Positions 5,062 through 13,800 of a DNA stretch of 17,114 nucleotides are shown here, one piece after another. The position numbers and the translations under genes were made by a program. This DNA is from CAZAYP01 sp964489425 [NCBI: uncultured Verrucomicrobiota bacterium]. GTDB taxonomy: Bacteria; Verrucomicrobiota; Kiritimatiellia; RZYC01. Numbering within the stretch: position 1 is the stretch's first letter; every line of letters starts with the position of its first letter. Location of the stretch: the NCBI GenBank assembly GCA_964489425.1, contig CAZAYP010000101.1, positions 1 through 17,114 on the forward strand, written 5' to 3'. The notes below the pieces were generated by a model, which worked only from the letters and a program-made list of their open reading frames with translations, did no database searches and was not told the origin of the DNA.

Positions 5062-7944
5062 TTATTGCGCCTCCATCTTATACATACTTGCTCCCAAATG
5101 GTTATTATCGTGCATTCCATCTATCCATATGGCAAGATAGGCAGTATCGAAGTAGTTAATATCTTTGCCCACGCCCCATGTTGAAGTTAATGGATTAGAA
5201 ACATAAGCCTCTTCAGCAAGTTCAAGATATTCTATTACTTTATTTTCATCGGGAATTAGCGGCAGGAAATCGAACGGAACAACGGGAAACTGATTATTAT
5301 TAGCCAAAATACGCGCCATTTCCCAATAGACTTGCTCGGTAAAGCCAGCATATGTCATTGCTTGCCCAACAAAAGAAGCGCAACCGCCTCCGGTTTCATT
5401 TATATCAAGTCCGAATCTGCTGAAGTCATGGACGTGGTTAATATAATTGGCCAGCATCCAGATCTTCTTTGGATATAGCACAAAATCGTGGGACGCCACC
5501 ATTGGAACAGGGTTGCCATCAAAATTGATAATACTTACTGCTGATGCCGATGAATAGGTATTAGCGATATAGATTAATTCGACCGTTTCATTTTCACGGC
5601 CAGCCTGCGGTTCCCAAAACGCTTCGCCTTTCCTGAAGTAGCTCCAAGAGTTAAATAACCCAACTTTACCTCCTTTAGGACCTCCCGTTTGCCCCGACCA
5701 TCGCTCGAGTGTATTCATCCCTAGCGCAGTAGGCGATGGACCATTGTAGATTAAGCACAAAAAGGCGTGACCAAGCGATGCATCAGCTCCATGATGCCCT
5801 TCTAAATCCGCGCCATAAATATAGTTATCAATAGCGGAAACAAAAGCAGTCCTTGGTGTCGAATAATCCGTCACGCAAGCGTGTCGCTCAGTTGTTTGAT
5901 GGGAATATACGTAGGGCCTCCAGACGAATACGGTAAGCCGAGACTTGGTAACTGTGGCCGAGACGGTGTCACTCCCAACGGAAATGTAATTGCCATTGCC
6001 AGAGTCAAACAAGACTTCGAGACCGACAGTCGCATCACCCCAGGCGTCGGAAGCGCTAATGCCCTCCAGACAGAGAACCAGGCTGTCACCATTCATCATG
6101 AGGGATGACGCGGGAATTACTTCATTTTCCGGAATAAAATCGCCGCCATGAACAACACTTTGGGGATTGCGTGCCATGCAAGCATCTTTGGTCCAAAGTC
6201 GCAGCCTTCCGGGCGGGACGACCAAAGACGATGGGGAGCCGGAGATGCCGTTCGGATCGCTTGACGAGTATGAAAAACGAAAATAGAAGCCCTTCAAATC
6301 TCCAGGAACTGGGCGCGCAATCTCTATCTTCGTAAATTCACCCCTTTCGATGCGCCCCCCATCGTTGGGCAGCTTGCCAATTCCATCCGCATAATCAGGA
6401 ATTCCATCAGCATCCAAATCGAAGTCGTTGACGTTGATATGCCTGCCGATCTTAAAGATGTTATTGGCTGGATCAACTTGCGCCGGATGACTGGCATTTA
6501 TCTCCTCGATAGGATCATCCTTATCGTCAATTACTCCGTCATTGTCCGAGTCGATATCCAAGTCTACCTTAAGGGTGGTGTACCTGATGGTATCGGAGCA
6601 TTCGAAGCCGAGCAGCGCGTTGGTGCCGTCAGGGTCCAGGCTGACGATGATTTCTTGAAGTCCGGGCTGGATCGCCTCTACGTACAGCGGCCGCGTATGA
6701 CCGAAAGCGGTGCCGCAGTAGATCCCGGGCGCAACGTAGTCGCCCGGATGCAACTGGTAAGGGGCCCCGAACAAAGAGCGGTCCCGCGCCTCGGTGCCGT
6801 CGCGCGCCCAGATGCGCAGGTCGCCGTCGGCCGGGGTATATTGCGGTGGCGACCCGGCTACAGTGACGCTGGCAGGATCCGAGGCATTGTACTCAAACTT
6901 CAGGGCAACGCGCGCCGGGTCGAGGCAGCGGGGTATGGAGACCACGATGGGCACAAACGGACCGCAGGCGCCCGGCCGGCGTGGGTTGCCGCTGGCCGGG
7001 CAATCGTAGCCGTCTGCGAAGTTGGGGATGCCGTCGCCATTGACGTCGCCATCATTGACCACCATGTACTTGCCCGGCAACCGGAACGAGGCCTCGATCT
7101 GGTCTTCTTCCGGAGTGCGCTGCGGCGGGTCGAACGGGCCGCTGTTGTCCGAGTCGATATCCAAGTCCACGTTGATGATGGTAATGTTGGTCATCACGCT
7201 GCATCCCGGTTCCCCGCCCACGGATTGTTCCACAACGAGATCCACGTCCCTTGCCCGGGAGCTGGCCCGCCGGCCTTCCAGGTACAAGATCCAGGGCTTG
7301 CCCGCGGCCGGCAAGATGCTGCCTGTGCCCAGGAATCCTGTTTTGTCCTTGTGCGCGAACACGCCGATTTTATCTTCCGGATACACGAGCTTAAAATCAC
7401 CCTCAATCAAGGTGCTGTCAAGTTGCATCGGGTAGAGATCGTCTTCGACGCGGCAGGGCCCGACATCGGCCGAATCCCATTGGTCGTTATGGTCATCGTC
7501 ATCCTCGTTGCATACGAGGGCTACAGAATAGGGACGGAAACCAAAGATGCGTTTGTCCGGCAAGGCCGGTGGATTGGAGATGGATAGCGACGGCTGGATC
7601 ACTTTCACGAACAGGTGACTGGTTTCGCCGTGACAGGTGGCCCGGATTTCAACCTCGTCCCGGTCCTGCGGCAGGCAACCGCGCTGGCCGCTTGGCGAGG
7701 CGGGCTCCCAGGTGACCTTCTGGCCGTGGCGGGGCCGGATAATCCCGATATCAGCCCGCCAGGCTGGGTCGCACCAGTCGCAAAACTTGGCGGTGAACTT
7801 CTGGACATCGCAGGCGCAGATGAACTCCGGGCCGCTGATGCCGCACATGTATTCCGGCGGGGTTTGGGCGGCGGCCATGAGCGCCAGCCAGTTGAGGAAC
7901 GGCACGGCCACCCACCCCGGCACGGATCCGGGCCGATGCCTCAT
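5062..7944 (-). CDS. Large secreted Asp-repeat protein with papain-like C-terminus
   Basis: A 960-residue exported protein. The ATG at 7944 is chosen because it overlaps the upstream stop as ATGA and opens a signal peptide (hydrophobic VAVPFLNWLALMAAA, cleavage near AAA-QTPP); the longer frame above it merely shadows the TPR gene. After a Cys-rich N-terminal domain (about 35-130) come aspartate-rich loops, including CNEDDDDHNDQWD, then two related modules of about 200 residues. Each opens with VDLDIDSDN (about 260 and 461) and carries a calcium-loop-like motif (DVNGDGIPNFADG, DLDADGIPDYADG) and a PGRLRLW or DGDLRIW strand. From about 670 a different domain begins, with GHAF (His726) and GGGCASFVGQAMTYAG (Cys855), an order that recalls permuted NlpC/P60 or LRAT-like papain folds. 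That activity is inferred. DNA composition drops sharply within the gene near 6590. Its role may be at the surface or outside the cell. Confidence 0.82.
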   Translation of the reverse strand: MRHRPGSVPGWVAVPFLNWLALMAAAQTPPEYMCGISGPEFICACDVQKFTAKFCDWCDPAWRADIGIIRPRHGQKVTWEPASPSGQRGCLPQDRDEVEIRATCHGETSHLFVKVIQPSLSISNPPALPDKRIFGFRPYSVALVCNEDDDDHNDQWDSADVGPCRVEDDLYPMQLDSTLIEGDFKLVYPEDKIGVFAHKDKTGFLGTGSILPAAGKPWILYLEGRRASSRARDVDLVVEQSVGGEPGCSVMTNITIINVDLDIDSDNSGPFDPPQRTPEEDQIEASFRLPGKYMVVNDGDVNGDGIPNFADGYDCPASGNPRRPGACGPFVPIVVSIPRCLDPARVALKFEYNASDPASVTVAGSPPQYTPADGDLRIWARDGTEARDRSLFGAPYQLHPGDYVAPGIYCGTAFGHTRPLYVEAIQPGLQEIIVSLDPDGTNALLGFECSDTIRYTTLKVDLDIDSDNDGVIDDKDDPIEEINASHPAQVDPANNIFKIGRHINVNDFDLDADGIPDYADGIGKLPNDGGRIERGEFTKIEIARPVPGDLKGFYFRFSYSSSDPNGISGSPSSLVVPPGRLRLWTKDACMARNPQSVVHGGDFIPENEVIPASSLMMNGDSLVLCLEGISASDAWGDATVGLEVLFDSGNGNYISVGSDTVSATVTKSRLTVFVWRPYVYSHQTTERHACVTDYSTPRTAFVSAIDNYIYGADLEGHHGADASLGHAFLCLIYNGPSPTALGMNTLERWSGQTGGPKGGKVGLFNSWSYFRKGEAFWEPQAGRENETVELIYIANTYSSASAVSIINFDGNPVPMVASHDFVLYPKKIWMLANYINHVHDFSRFGLDINETGGGCASFVGQAMTYAGFTEQVYWEMARILANNNQFPVVPFDFLPLIPDENKVIEYLELAEEAYVSNPLTSTWGVGKDINYFDTAYLAIWIDGMHDNNHLGASMYKMEAQ
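6542..7167 (-). repeat. Pair of 23-bp repeats marking internal modules
   Basis: A 23-base sequence at 6542-6564 recurs identically at 7145-7167. Both encode VDLDIDSDN at the start of a module. The flanking protein modules are related but diverged, so the conserved nucleotide block is either a recent conversion tract or a strongly constrained calcium-binding loop. Confidence 0.75.
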
Positions 7945-10145
7945 GGCGGCGCCTCGCCGCGCATCCGCGCCAGGGCGTCGGCCAGGCTGGACCGGGTGGC
8001 AAACCGGTATCGACCGACGACCGCATCGGCCTGAAGGTCCGCCAGCAAGAGTTCCGCGCACAGCAGCAGTTGCTGGTGGCGTTTGAGGCCCGGGCTGACA
8101 CCCAGACAACGCTTCATGTGCAGTGCGTGGTCGCGCACGGCCTGGCGCTCGCCGCGTTGCCAGGCGTCCAGAGCCAGCCAATAGGCGGCCGCGGCCACAT
8201 CCGGCTGCAGCGTGCCCTCATGTGGCAGCCGGCGCAGGACGTCGAGGCCTTCCGGCCGTGACGCGCGCGTTTTGACCAGTTGCAACCCATGCGCCAGGCC
8301 CAGGGCCAGCCGCCCGACATCCGGAGTGGCCGGGTCCGCCAAGATCGGTTCCGCCAGGCGGCGGGCTTCCGCCGACCTGCCCAGCCGGCACAGGGCGCGG
8401 TAGTACAGGGCCATGAAATCCCAGTAGTCGCGGCCGGCCGCGCGCAACCACGCCCGTTTGGCCGGCGGCAGGTTGTCCCACAAGTCGGCCATGTCCGCGT
8501 TTTGCTGCATATCCAGCAAGCGGCGAGCAAACCGGAACAACACCCGCGCTGCAACTGCCGGTTCGGTGGCTTCGCCCCATACCTGGCGCGCCAAGCGCTG
8601 CCCCTTGGCCAGAGCGCACCGGCCCAACTCTGCCAGCGATGGGTCCGCGCTGTAATGCACGTCGCGCGCCAGGGTCAGAACCGCTTCGTAGTCATCCATG
8701 GCGTCCAACGCCTGCTCAAGTTCCCGCCGCAGCGCAGCCACGTCGACCTTGGCGCCATGGTTGACAAGGTCCACCACGCGCACCCGGGCATTGACGCGCA
8801 ACGCCGCGGGCGCGGCCGGATCACGGGCCAGATCCAGGTACTGGCGAGCGGCGGCATCGGGTTGACGCATTTCGACCAGCAGTCCCGCCAGGTTCCATCC
8901 AATCCGGCAGTGCCAATAGCCGGCGGGAGGCAGACCGGCCAACGCAGCAGCATACAGTTCCCGGGCCGGGTTCCACTGGCGGTGCTCGCGGTGAACATTG
9001 GCTGCAGTATTCAACAAACGGGCGCGGAAGCCGGCGCCGAACCGCGCCGCCCCGGCGGCCACCATCGGGGCAAGGTCCAACGTCTGCCCCTGTTGCAACG
9101 CGCCGAGCACCTGGCGCCGAAAGGCTGCCATAAACTCGTGGGGCTTGAGCGCATCGGTCGCCAGGATGCGCGACGCATGCCGGGCCATGTCATCCGGCCG
9201 GGTTCCGATTACGGCTTGTTCGCACAGGAGCAGCTTGCGGATCTCCACCGCCACCACGGGATGCGCACCCCCCTCCTGCTCCAGCCAGCGTTCGGCCAGG
9301 GCTTGCCATGCCGGGTCGCCCGCGCCGCGCAGGATTTGGACGGCCCACAGGATGGCGCGGGCGCGGATGGCGGGCTGAGCGGCCTGGAGCAGTGCTTCGT
9401 GATGCGGGTCAAGTCCGGGCTCGTTCCGGCGTTGGCGGGTTGTAATCGCCAGTTGCCAGGCTTCCAGCGTGGCAGATTTCAAGCCGCCCAAGTCCAGCGC
9501 GCGGGCGGCGAGCGCCTCGGCCTGGTCCCAGCGGCCGGTACGCGCAGCCAGGTGCGCCAGGTGGGTGAACACATCCGGACTCCCCCGCGGATGCAGCCGC
9601 AGCGACTCCATGAGCAGGGGCTCGGCAGCGGACGGGTCGCCGGCATCGAGGAACAGGCGGCCCAGGCGAGCGGCGGCCTGGCTGGCGTAGAATGGCCGCG
9701 GCGACACCTGCGCCACGCCACCGGCGACCAAGTCCCGTTCCGCGGCGGCCAGCGCGGAGCGATAATCCTGCTCCGCCTGCCGCAGCGCGACCACGGTGGC
9801 CTGGGCCTGGGCGCGGGCCAGGTCGGGCTTGCCATAAGCCAACAATGCGCGCACCACGCCACTGCGCAGACGATAGACCAGGCGCGTGTCGGCGCCGGCG
9901 GCTGCGAGCCCGCCGTGGAACGCGGCCACCGCCTCGCGGTGCTTGCCGCGGCGCAATTCGTAGTCGCCCACCAACCCCAGGATGCGCGCCTGGCCGGCGG
10001 CATCCCGGGTGGTTTGAGCCAGGGTATTTAGATCGCGCAACCCTTGTTCCGGTTGCCTGGACTGCAGCCCGATCATGGCCGCGCGCAGGGCGCGCGACCG
10101 AGGGGGTTGCGCGGCCTGGTCCTGCGGGCGGGTCTTACGTGCCAT
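7941..10145 (-). CDS. TPR-like helical repeat protein
   Basis: A 734-residue protein, almost wholly alpha-helical, rich in Ala, Leu and Arg with paired-helix repeats of TPR type. Examples are GDYELRRGKHREAVAAFHGGL near the N-terminus, then LGRLFLDAGDPSAAEPLLMES, HLAARTGRWDQAEALAARAL and ALCRLGRSAEARRLAEPIL. I placed the start at the ATG at 10145, since GGGAAG lies a few bases upstream; an in-frame extension to 10220 adds a poorly structured 25 residues. There is no signal peptide or membrane segment, so it should be cytoplasmic, perhaps a scaffold or chaperone. Its stop overlaps the next gene's start as ATGA, which points to translational coupling with the secreted protein. TPR annotation is from helix pattern only; individual repeats are degenerate. 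Confidence 0.8.
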   Translation of the reverse strand: MARKTRPQDQAAQPPRSRALRAAMIGLQSRQPEQGLRDLNTLAQTTRDAAGQARILGLVGDYELRRGKHREAVAAFHGGLAAAGADTRLVYRLRSGVVRALLAYGKPDLARAQAQATVVALRQAEQDYRSALAAAERDLVAGGVAQVSPRPFYASQAAARLGRLFLDAGDPSAAEPLLMESLRLHPRGSPDVFTHLAHLAARTGRWDQAEALAARALDLGGLKSATLEAWQLAITTRQRRNEPGLDPHHEALLQAAQPAIRARAILWAVQILRGAGDPAWQALAERWLEQEGGAHPVVAVEIRKLLLCEQAVIGTRPDDMARHASRILATDALKPHEFMAAFRRQVLGALQQGQTLDLAPMVAAGAARFGAGFRARLLNTAANVHREHRQWNPARELYAAALAGLPPAGYWHCRIGWNLAGLLVEMRQPDAAARQYLDLARDPAAPAALRVNARVRVVDLVNHGAKVDVAALRRELEQALDAMDDYEAVLTLARDVHYSADPSLAELGRCALAKGQRLARQVWGEATEPAVAARVLFRFARRLLDMQQNADMADLWDNLPPAKRAWLRAAGRDYWDFMALYYRALCRLGRSAEARRLAEPILADPATPDVGRLALGLAHGLQLVKTRASRPEGLDVLRRLPHEGTLQPDVAAAAYWLALDAWQRGERQAVRDHALHMKRCLGVSPGLKRHQQLLLCAELLLADLQADAVVGRYRFATRSSLADALARMRGEAPP

Positions 10146-10238
10146 GGCACTTCCCGCTACAGGATGAAAAGTCGACGTTGAGCAACATATAATCGCTGAT
10201 CGCTTGCCGCCCAACGCCAAATTGTTTGCTAAAATGGT

Positions 10239-10493
10239 TCACGCCACCTTCACCACGTTGAATCCGAGGCGGCGGTCCGCCACGGAAGCCACGGCCGCAG
10301 CCAGCGAATCAAAGCGCCGGCGGGCCGCGAAGGTGAGGAAGGACGGCGGGTATCGCACCCCGGCCCGGGGCACGATCTGGTACTGTGCTGGCGGTGCCGC
10401 CAGGCTGGTCCGCGCCAGCCAGACTGCGCCGGCCATTGAGGCGGTCCCAACCGCCAAGGCGCGACAAAACGCGCGCCGCGAAAGAGTTTTCAT
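10239..10493 (-). CDS. Small Tat-signal protein (84 aa)
   Basis: The product opens MKTLSRRAFCRALAVGTASM, a twin-arginine signal with the S-R-R-x-F motif, a mild hydrophobic core and a likely cleavage after LAA near residue 33. About 50 residues would remain after export. They contain ARRRFDSLAAAVASVADRRL, which could form an amphipathic helix, and end VVKVA. I recognise no family. The ATG at 10493 is preferred to the frame opening at 10553, because the longer form begins inside the promoter -10 box. AAGGGA lies about ten bases upstream of the ATG. It is the first gene of the probable operon, 93 bases ahead of the TPR gene. It may be a truncated ancestor of a longer Tat substrate, since Tat proteins usually fold as larger enzymes. 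Confidence 0.62.
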   Translation of the reverse strand: MKTLSRRAFCRALAVGTASMAGAVWLARTSLAAPPAQYQIVPRAGVRYPPSFLTFAARRRFDSLAAAVASVADRRLGFNVVKVA

Positions 10494-10552
10494 AATCCGA
10501 TCCCTTACCCCACGTGACCGGCCGCCACCCCGGCAACCGGCCCACGCGCGCA

Positions 10553-10582
10553 TTCATAAAACAACGGCGCAACAAATGTCAA
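10553..10582 (-). promoter_or_regulatory. Sigma70-type promoter for the four-gene operon
   Basis: On the minus strand a perfect TTGACA (10577-10582) is followed after 18 bases by TATGAA (10553-10558, four of six consensus positions). Transcription would start near 10546, about 50 bases before the Tat protein's ATG. The sequence just upstream is AT-rich with A-tracts, resembling an UP element. No other promoter of similar quality is seen before the later genes, which supports one transcript down to 4439. Confidence 0.6.
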
Positions 10583-10619
10583 TAACTATTTTTACTTTTT
10601 TTGCATATTCTTTATTGGA

Positions 10620-10766
10620 ACGAAACGTGCCGAAGTCGGGGGCCTGATAAACCTGGCGCGCGCACGGCAGCACGCCGCGGTCTGCAACGCAATACGCTGC
10701 GCTAATCCCGCCGTTGGGCCAGCCGCGCGCAGGTTTCAAGCCTGGGTTTACCAGGGCGATGATGAA
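10620..10766 (-). pseudogene. Relic of the GWPxGGI C-terminal domain
   Basis: One minus-strand frame, open only after a TAA at 10767-10769, encodes VNPGLKPARGWPNGGISAAY followed by CVADRG. The intact protein at 701-1966 has VNAAMIPAQGWPQGGIGARY followed by CVDDPG at the corresponding place. The shared pattern VN..(L/M).PA.GWP.GGI.A.YCV.D.G is too long for chance. The fragment has no start codon context, and similarity fades after the YCV.D.G block, so it is a decayed gene piece. It sits between the amylase and the operon promoter. Confidence 0.65.
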
Positions 10767-10888
10767 TTAAGCTGATAATTGACGGTCATGGAACCCAAGC
10801 TTGGTCGCGAGGATGCCACACCCCTCCTTGACGTCAAGATGCCACGACATCTTGATGCTTAACAACCGCCGGCCGACCGTCGGTCCGC
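10767..10888. other. Gap between domain relic and amylase stop
   Basis: The only clear structure is the hairpin at 10834-10855. No ORF with a ribosome-binding site is present. Confidence 0.4.
10834..10855 (-). terminator. Hairpin downstream of the amylase gene
   Basis: TCAAGATG pairs perfectly with CATCTTGA around a 6-base loop, about 35 bases past the amylase stop on the minus strand. No T-run follows, so intrinsic termination is doubtful. It may instead stabilise the 3' end of the mRNA. Confidence 0.35.
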
Positions 10889-13800
10889 TTACTGCCCGAT
10901 CCGGGCGAAGGGCGCAGTGTAGCTGTCGGCGTCAGCCCATTCCTTGGAGGAGTTCCAGTCCTCAACCCCGGGCGTATCCGTGGTGGCGGCGTCGTTGGGA
11001 ATGCAATCCATGGCCGACAGCCCGCCCGCACCCAGCATCACGGCCATGCCGGAGGCTTCGAGCTGCGCGCGGTTGATGCCGAGCGCCGCCATGGGGATCT
11101 TGATCTCGTAGAAGCTGTCGCGGTCGGTGCGGGCGTGGCCGGAGTTCTTGAAGTTCCGCAGTTCGCTTTCCGGCCCATTGCGGGCGTCGCAGTCGCTGAC
11201 GCCCCAGATATCGCCGGCAATCAGGGCCGCGCTCTTGGCGTGGGTGATGCCCCAGGCCGCGCCGGACTTGTAGTTTACGCCGCCGTCATCCACGGGGAAC
11301 ACGCCGCCGCTCTCGCGCGACATGTAGGATTGCCACAGGCTGCCGGCCATGTAGATCTGGAAGTCCGGCGTGTTGGCGCCGCTCCAACGGTTGCTCTTGG
11401 ACCACATGTCGGACTGGCAGCCGCCGGTCTTGGTGTCCAGCACCATCCACACCAGGATGCCGTCATTGCGGTTGATCGGGTCGCCGCTGCCGGCGTTGGC
11501 CGAATCGAACACGTCGGTGACGTCCACCAACTGCCAGGCGAGATAGACATAGCTGTCATCCCAGCAGGCCCACAGGTGGGTGAAGTCGATCGGCGCCTCG
11601 TGCATGGTCCAGTTGCTGCCCAGGCTGCGGGGATCGTCGTTGGATTTGTCCAACGCGATCAGCATGTCGCTGGCCCACTCGCCGCTGGTGTTGGCGCCGT
11701 CGATGGTGATGCCCGCCGAGCGATACTTGCCGCGGGTCGGGTTGGTCGAGTAGGGCTTACTGCCGCCAGGATCAAAGCCGCCATTGACGCTGACGCTGTA
11801 ATTGTTGTTGTTGTTATTGTTCCAAGTCGAGTTGTTCTGCGCGTCCCTGGCCTCCAGGGCGAACTGGACCACCGTGCCGGCCGGGTACGCGCCCAGGGTC
11901 ACCGACCAGATGTCGTTGCTGCCGCTCGTGCCGGTCCGGGTCATGTTGGTGGCGGCCCAGGCCACGCCGCCATTGACGCTGAAGACCATGCTGGCGCTGA
12001 CCGCCGCGCCGGTGGGCGCGGTCTGGAAGGAGACGGTCAGGGTTTCGTTGGTGTCCCAGGCGCCGGACGCGGGGTCCGTGGCCACATTGCCGGTCCCGGA
12101 AATCTGCCGCACTGGGGCGGTCCGGGTAAAGGTGTAGACCACGCGGCTGGTCACGCCATTGACGGTTTCGCCGTATAGCGCCAAGGTGCGGCTCTGGCCC
12201 TCGGCCAGGCCGGCGCCGAACACGAGGACATCGCCGTTGCCATACGGCGTGGCCGACCCGCCCTCAACGGTAAAGGTGGACCACGCCACATTCACGCCGC
12301 TGACGCTGAGCGTCACGTTGAGGTTGGTACCGCTAAAGCTGCCGCCCGCCGGGCTGGCGCGCACCGCGACGCTGTCGGACGGGCCGGAGGGCGGAGGAAC
12401 CCGCACGCGCACCCGCAGCATCAGGTCGTCGGCCTCGAACAGGCTGGACGACAGGTCCAGAATACCGTCGAGACGCGTCGCGGTGGAGCGCTCGGCCCAG
12501 TTCCAGCGCCGGGTGACAGGATCCATCGTATCGGCGGTTTCAATGATATAATCGACGGCCTGGCCGCCATCCTTGTACATGGTAACGCGGCGGCCGGCGA
12601 ATTCCAGCAACCGCAGCTCATCGCGGTTGGTCGGATTGAGGCCGCCATAAAACTCGTTGCGGTCCGGCTGGCCATCGCCGTCATAGTCGCTCATTTCCGT
12701 GAAGGGGTGGCCATGCGGCAGACGCTCGTCAATCCACGAGTGCGGCACGCCCAAGGTTTCGTCGGCGCTTTGCGGCGGCAGCACCCAAATGCCGCCCAAG
12801 TTGACGAAACTGAAGGCGAAATTGCCCCACGCGTCCGCATGTTCGTCGTTGCCCAGGGTGGCGCTGCTGCCCAGGTATTTGCCAGAGACGAAGCGGTTAT
12901 TGTTGCTGGTGCTGCCGGTGACCAGCAAGCCGGACAGGTAAAGGTTGGTCAGGCTGGCGGCATCCGGCACGCCCAGGGCGGTCAGCGGAATGACGCACTC
13001 CCAGTTGGTGGCGATGCGGCTGCCCGGGCCATAACCGCCGAATTGAGACAAGCGCGACCCGGCCACGGCCGTGAAACTGGTCCCACCGGCGGGGACGGCA
13101 AACACGCCCTGGCCGAACGGGAACCCGCCATCGGTGTACATCCGGAAATCGGCGAAATTGCCGTCGCCCCAGACATCGCCCAGCAGGATGGCCACATTCA
13201 CCGAAGGTTGGAACGCCGCGTTGTGCAGCTTGTCTATGCCCTCGGGATTGCCGGTGAACCCCCACAGGTTGGCGCTGCCGGCGTTGGTGCCGCCGCCGAG
13301 GAAGACAATGGCGGCATTGTTGGTGCTGTCACTCGGCAGGCCCATGCCCGCGCCGCCCACATAGAGATTGGTGGCGTCATAATTCACGTACAGGCTGCCG
13401 AAACTGCCGAAACCGTTGGTGCCGCCGGTGGTCGCGGCGCCGCCGCTGGTGTCGAAGTCAAAGGAGTCGCCGGGGTTGTCCGGTGTGCCGGGCGCGCTGA
13501 TGGACGGGGTATGTTCTACCATGCGCAGCACGCCAACCTCGCCGACCACGGCGCGGTAATCCAGGCCGCCGTTGTTGTCCCAGGTCTCGCGGGCGGCCGA
13601 CTGCGCGACCACCGCGAAGCGCAGCGTGGTGCCGTCGGGATAGGGTCCCATGTTGGCCCGCCAGAGGTCATTGTTCACATTGGTCCCGTTATGGGTCAAG
13701 GCAGCCAACTGCCAGGTCGATCCCCCGTCAATGGTGTAGGCCATGGCCACGTTGGTGGCCGCGGCCATGGGCCAGCTCTCGCAGTCGATCTGGATGACGG

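Noticed and set aside
701-5070. Identical EAQ C-termini of the two secreted proteins
   Set aside because: A three-residue match with differing preceding sequence is not evidence of a sorting signal.
6439-7587. Plus-strand frame of 382 residues
   Set aside because: It is antisense to the large secreted protein, whose modules, signal peptide and coupled start are clear.
7945-8181. Upstream extension of the large secreted protein
   Set aside because: It reads through the end of the TPR gene in another frame and would bury the signal peptide at residues 80-110.
8280-10031. Plus-strand frame of 583 residues
   Set aside because: It is the shadow of the TPR gene; high third-position GC removes stops on the opposite strand.
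10879-10887. GTCGGTCCG next to the amylase stop, like the element core
   Set aside because: Only nine bases match and the preceding GGG and inward flank are missing; chance is likely.
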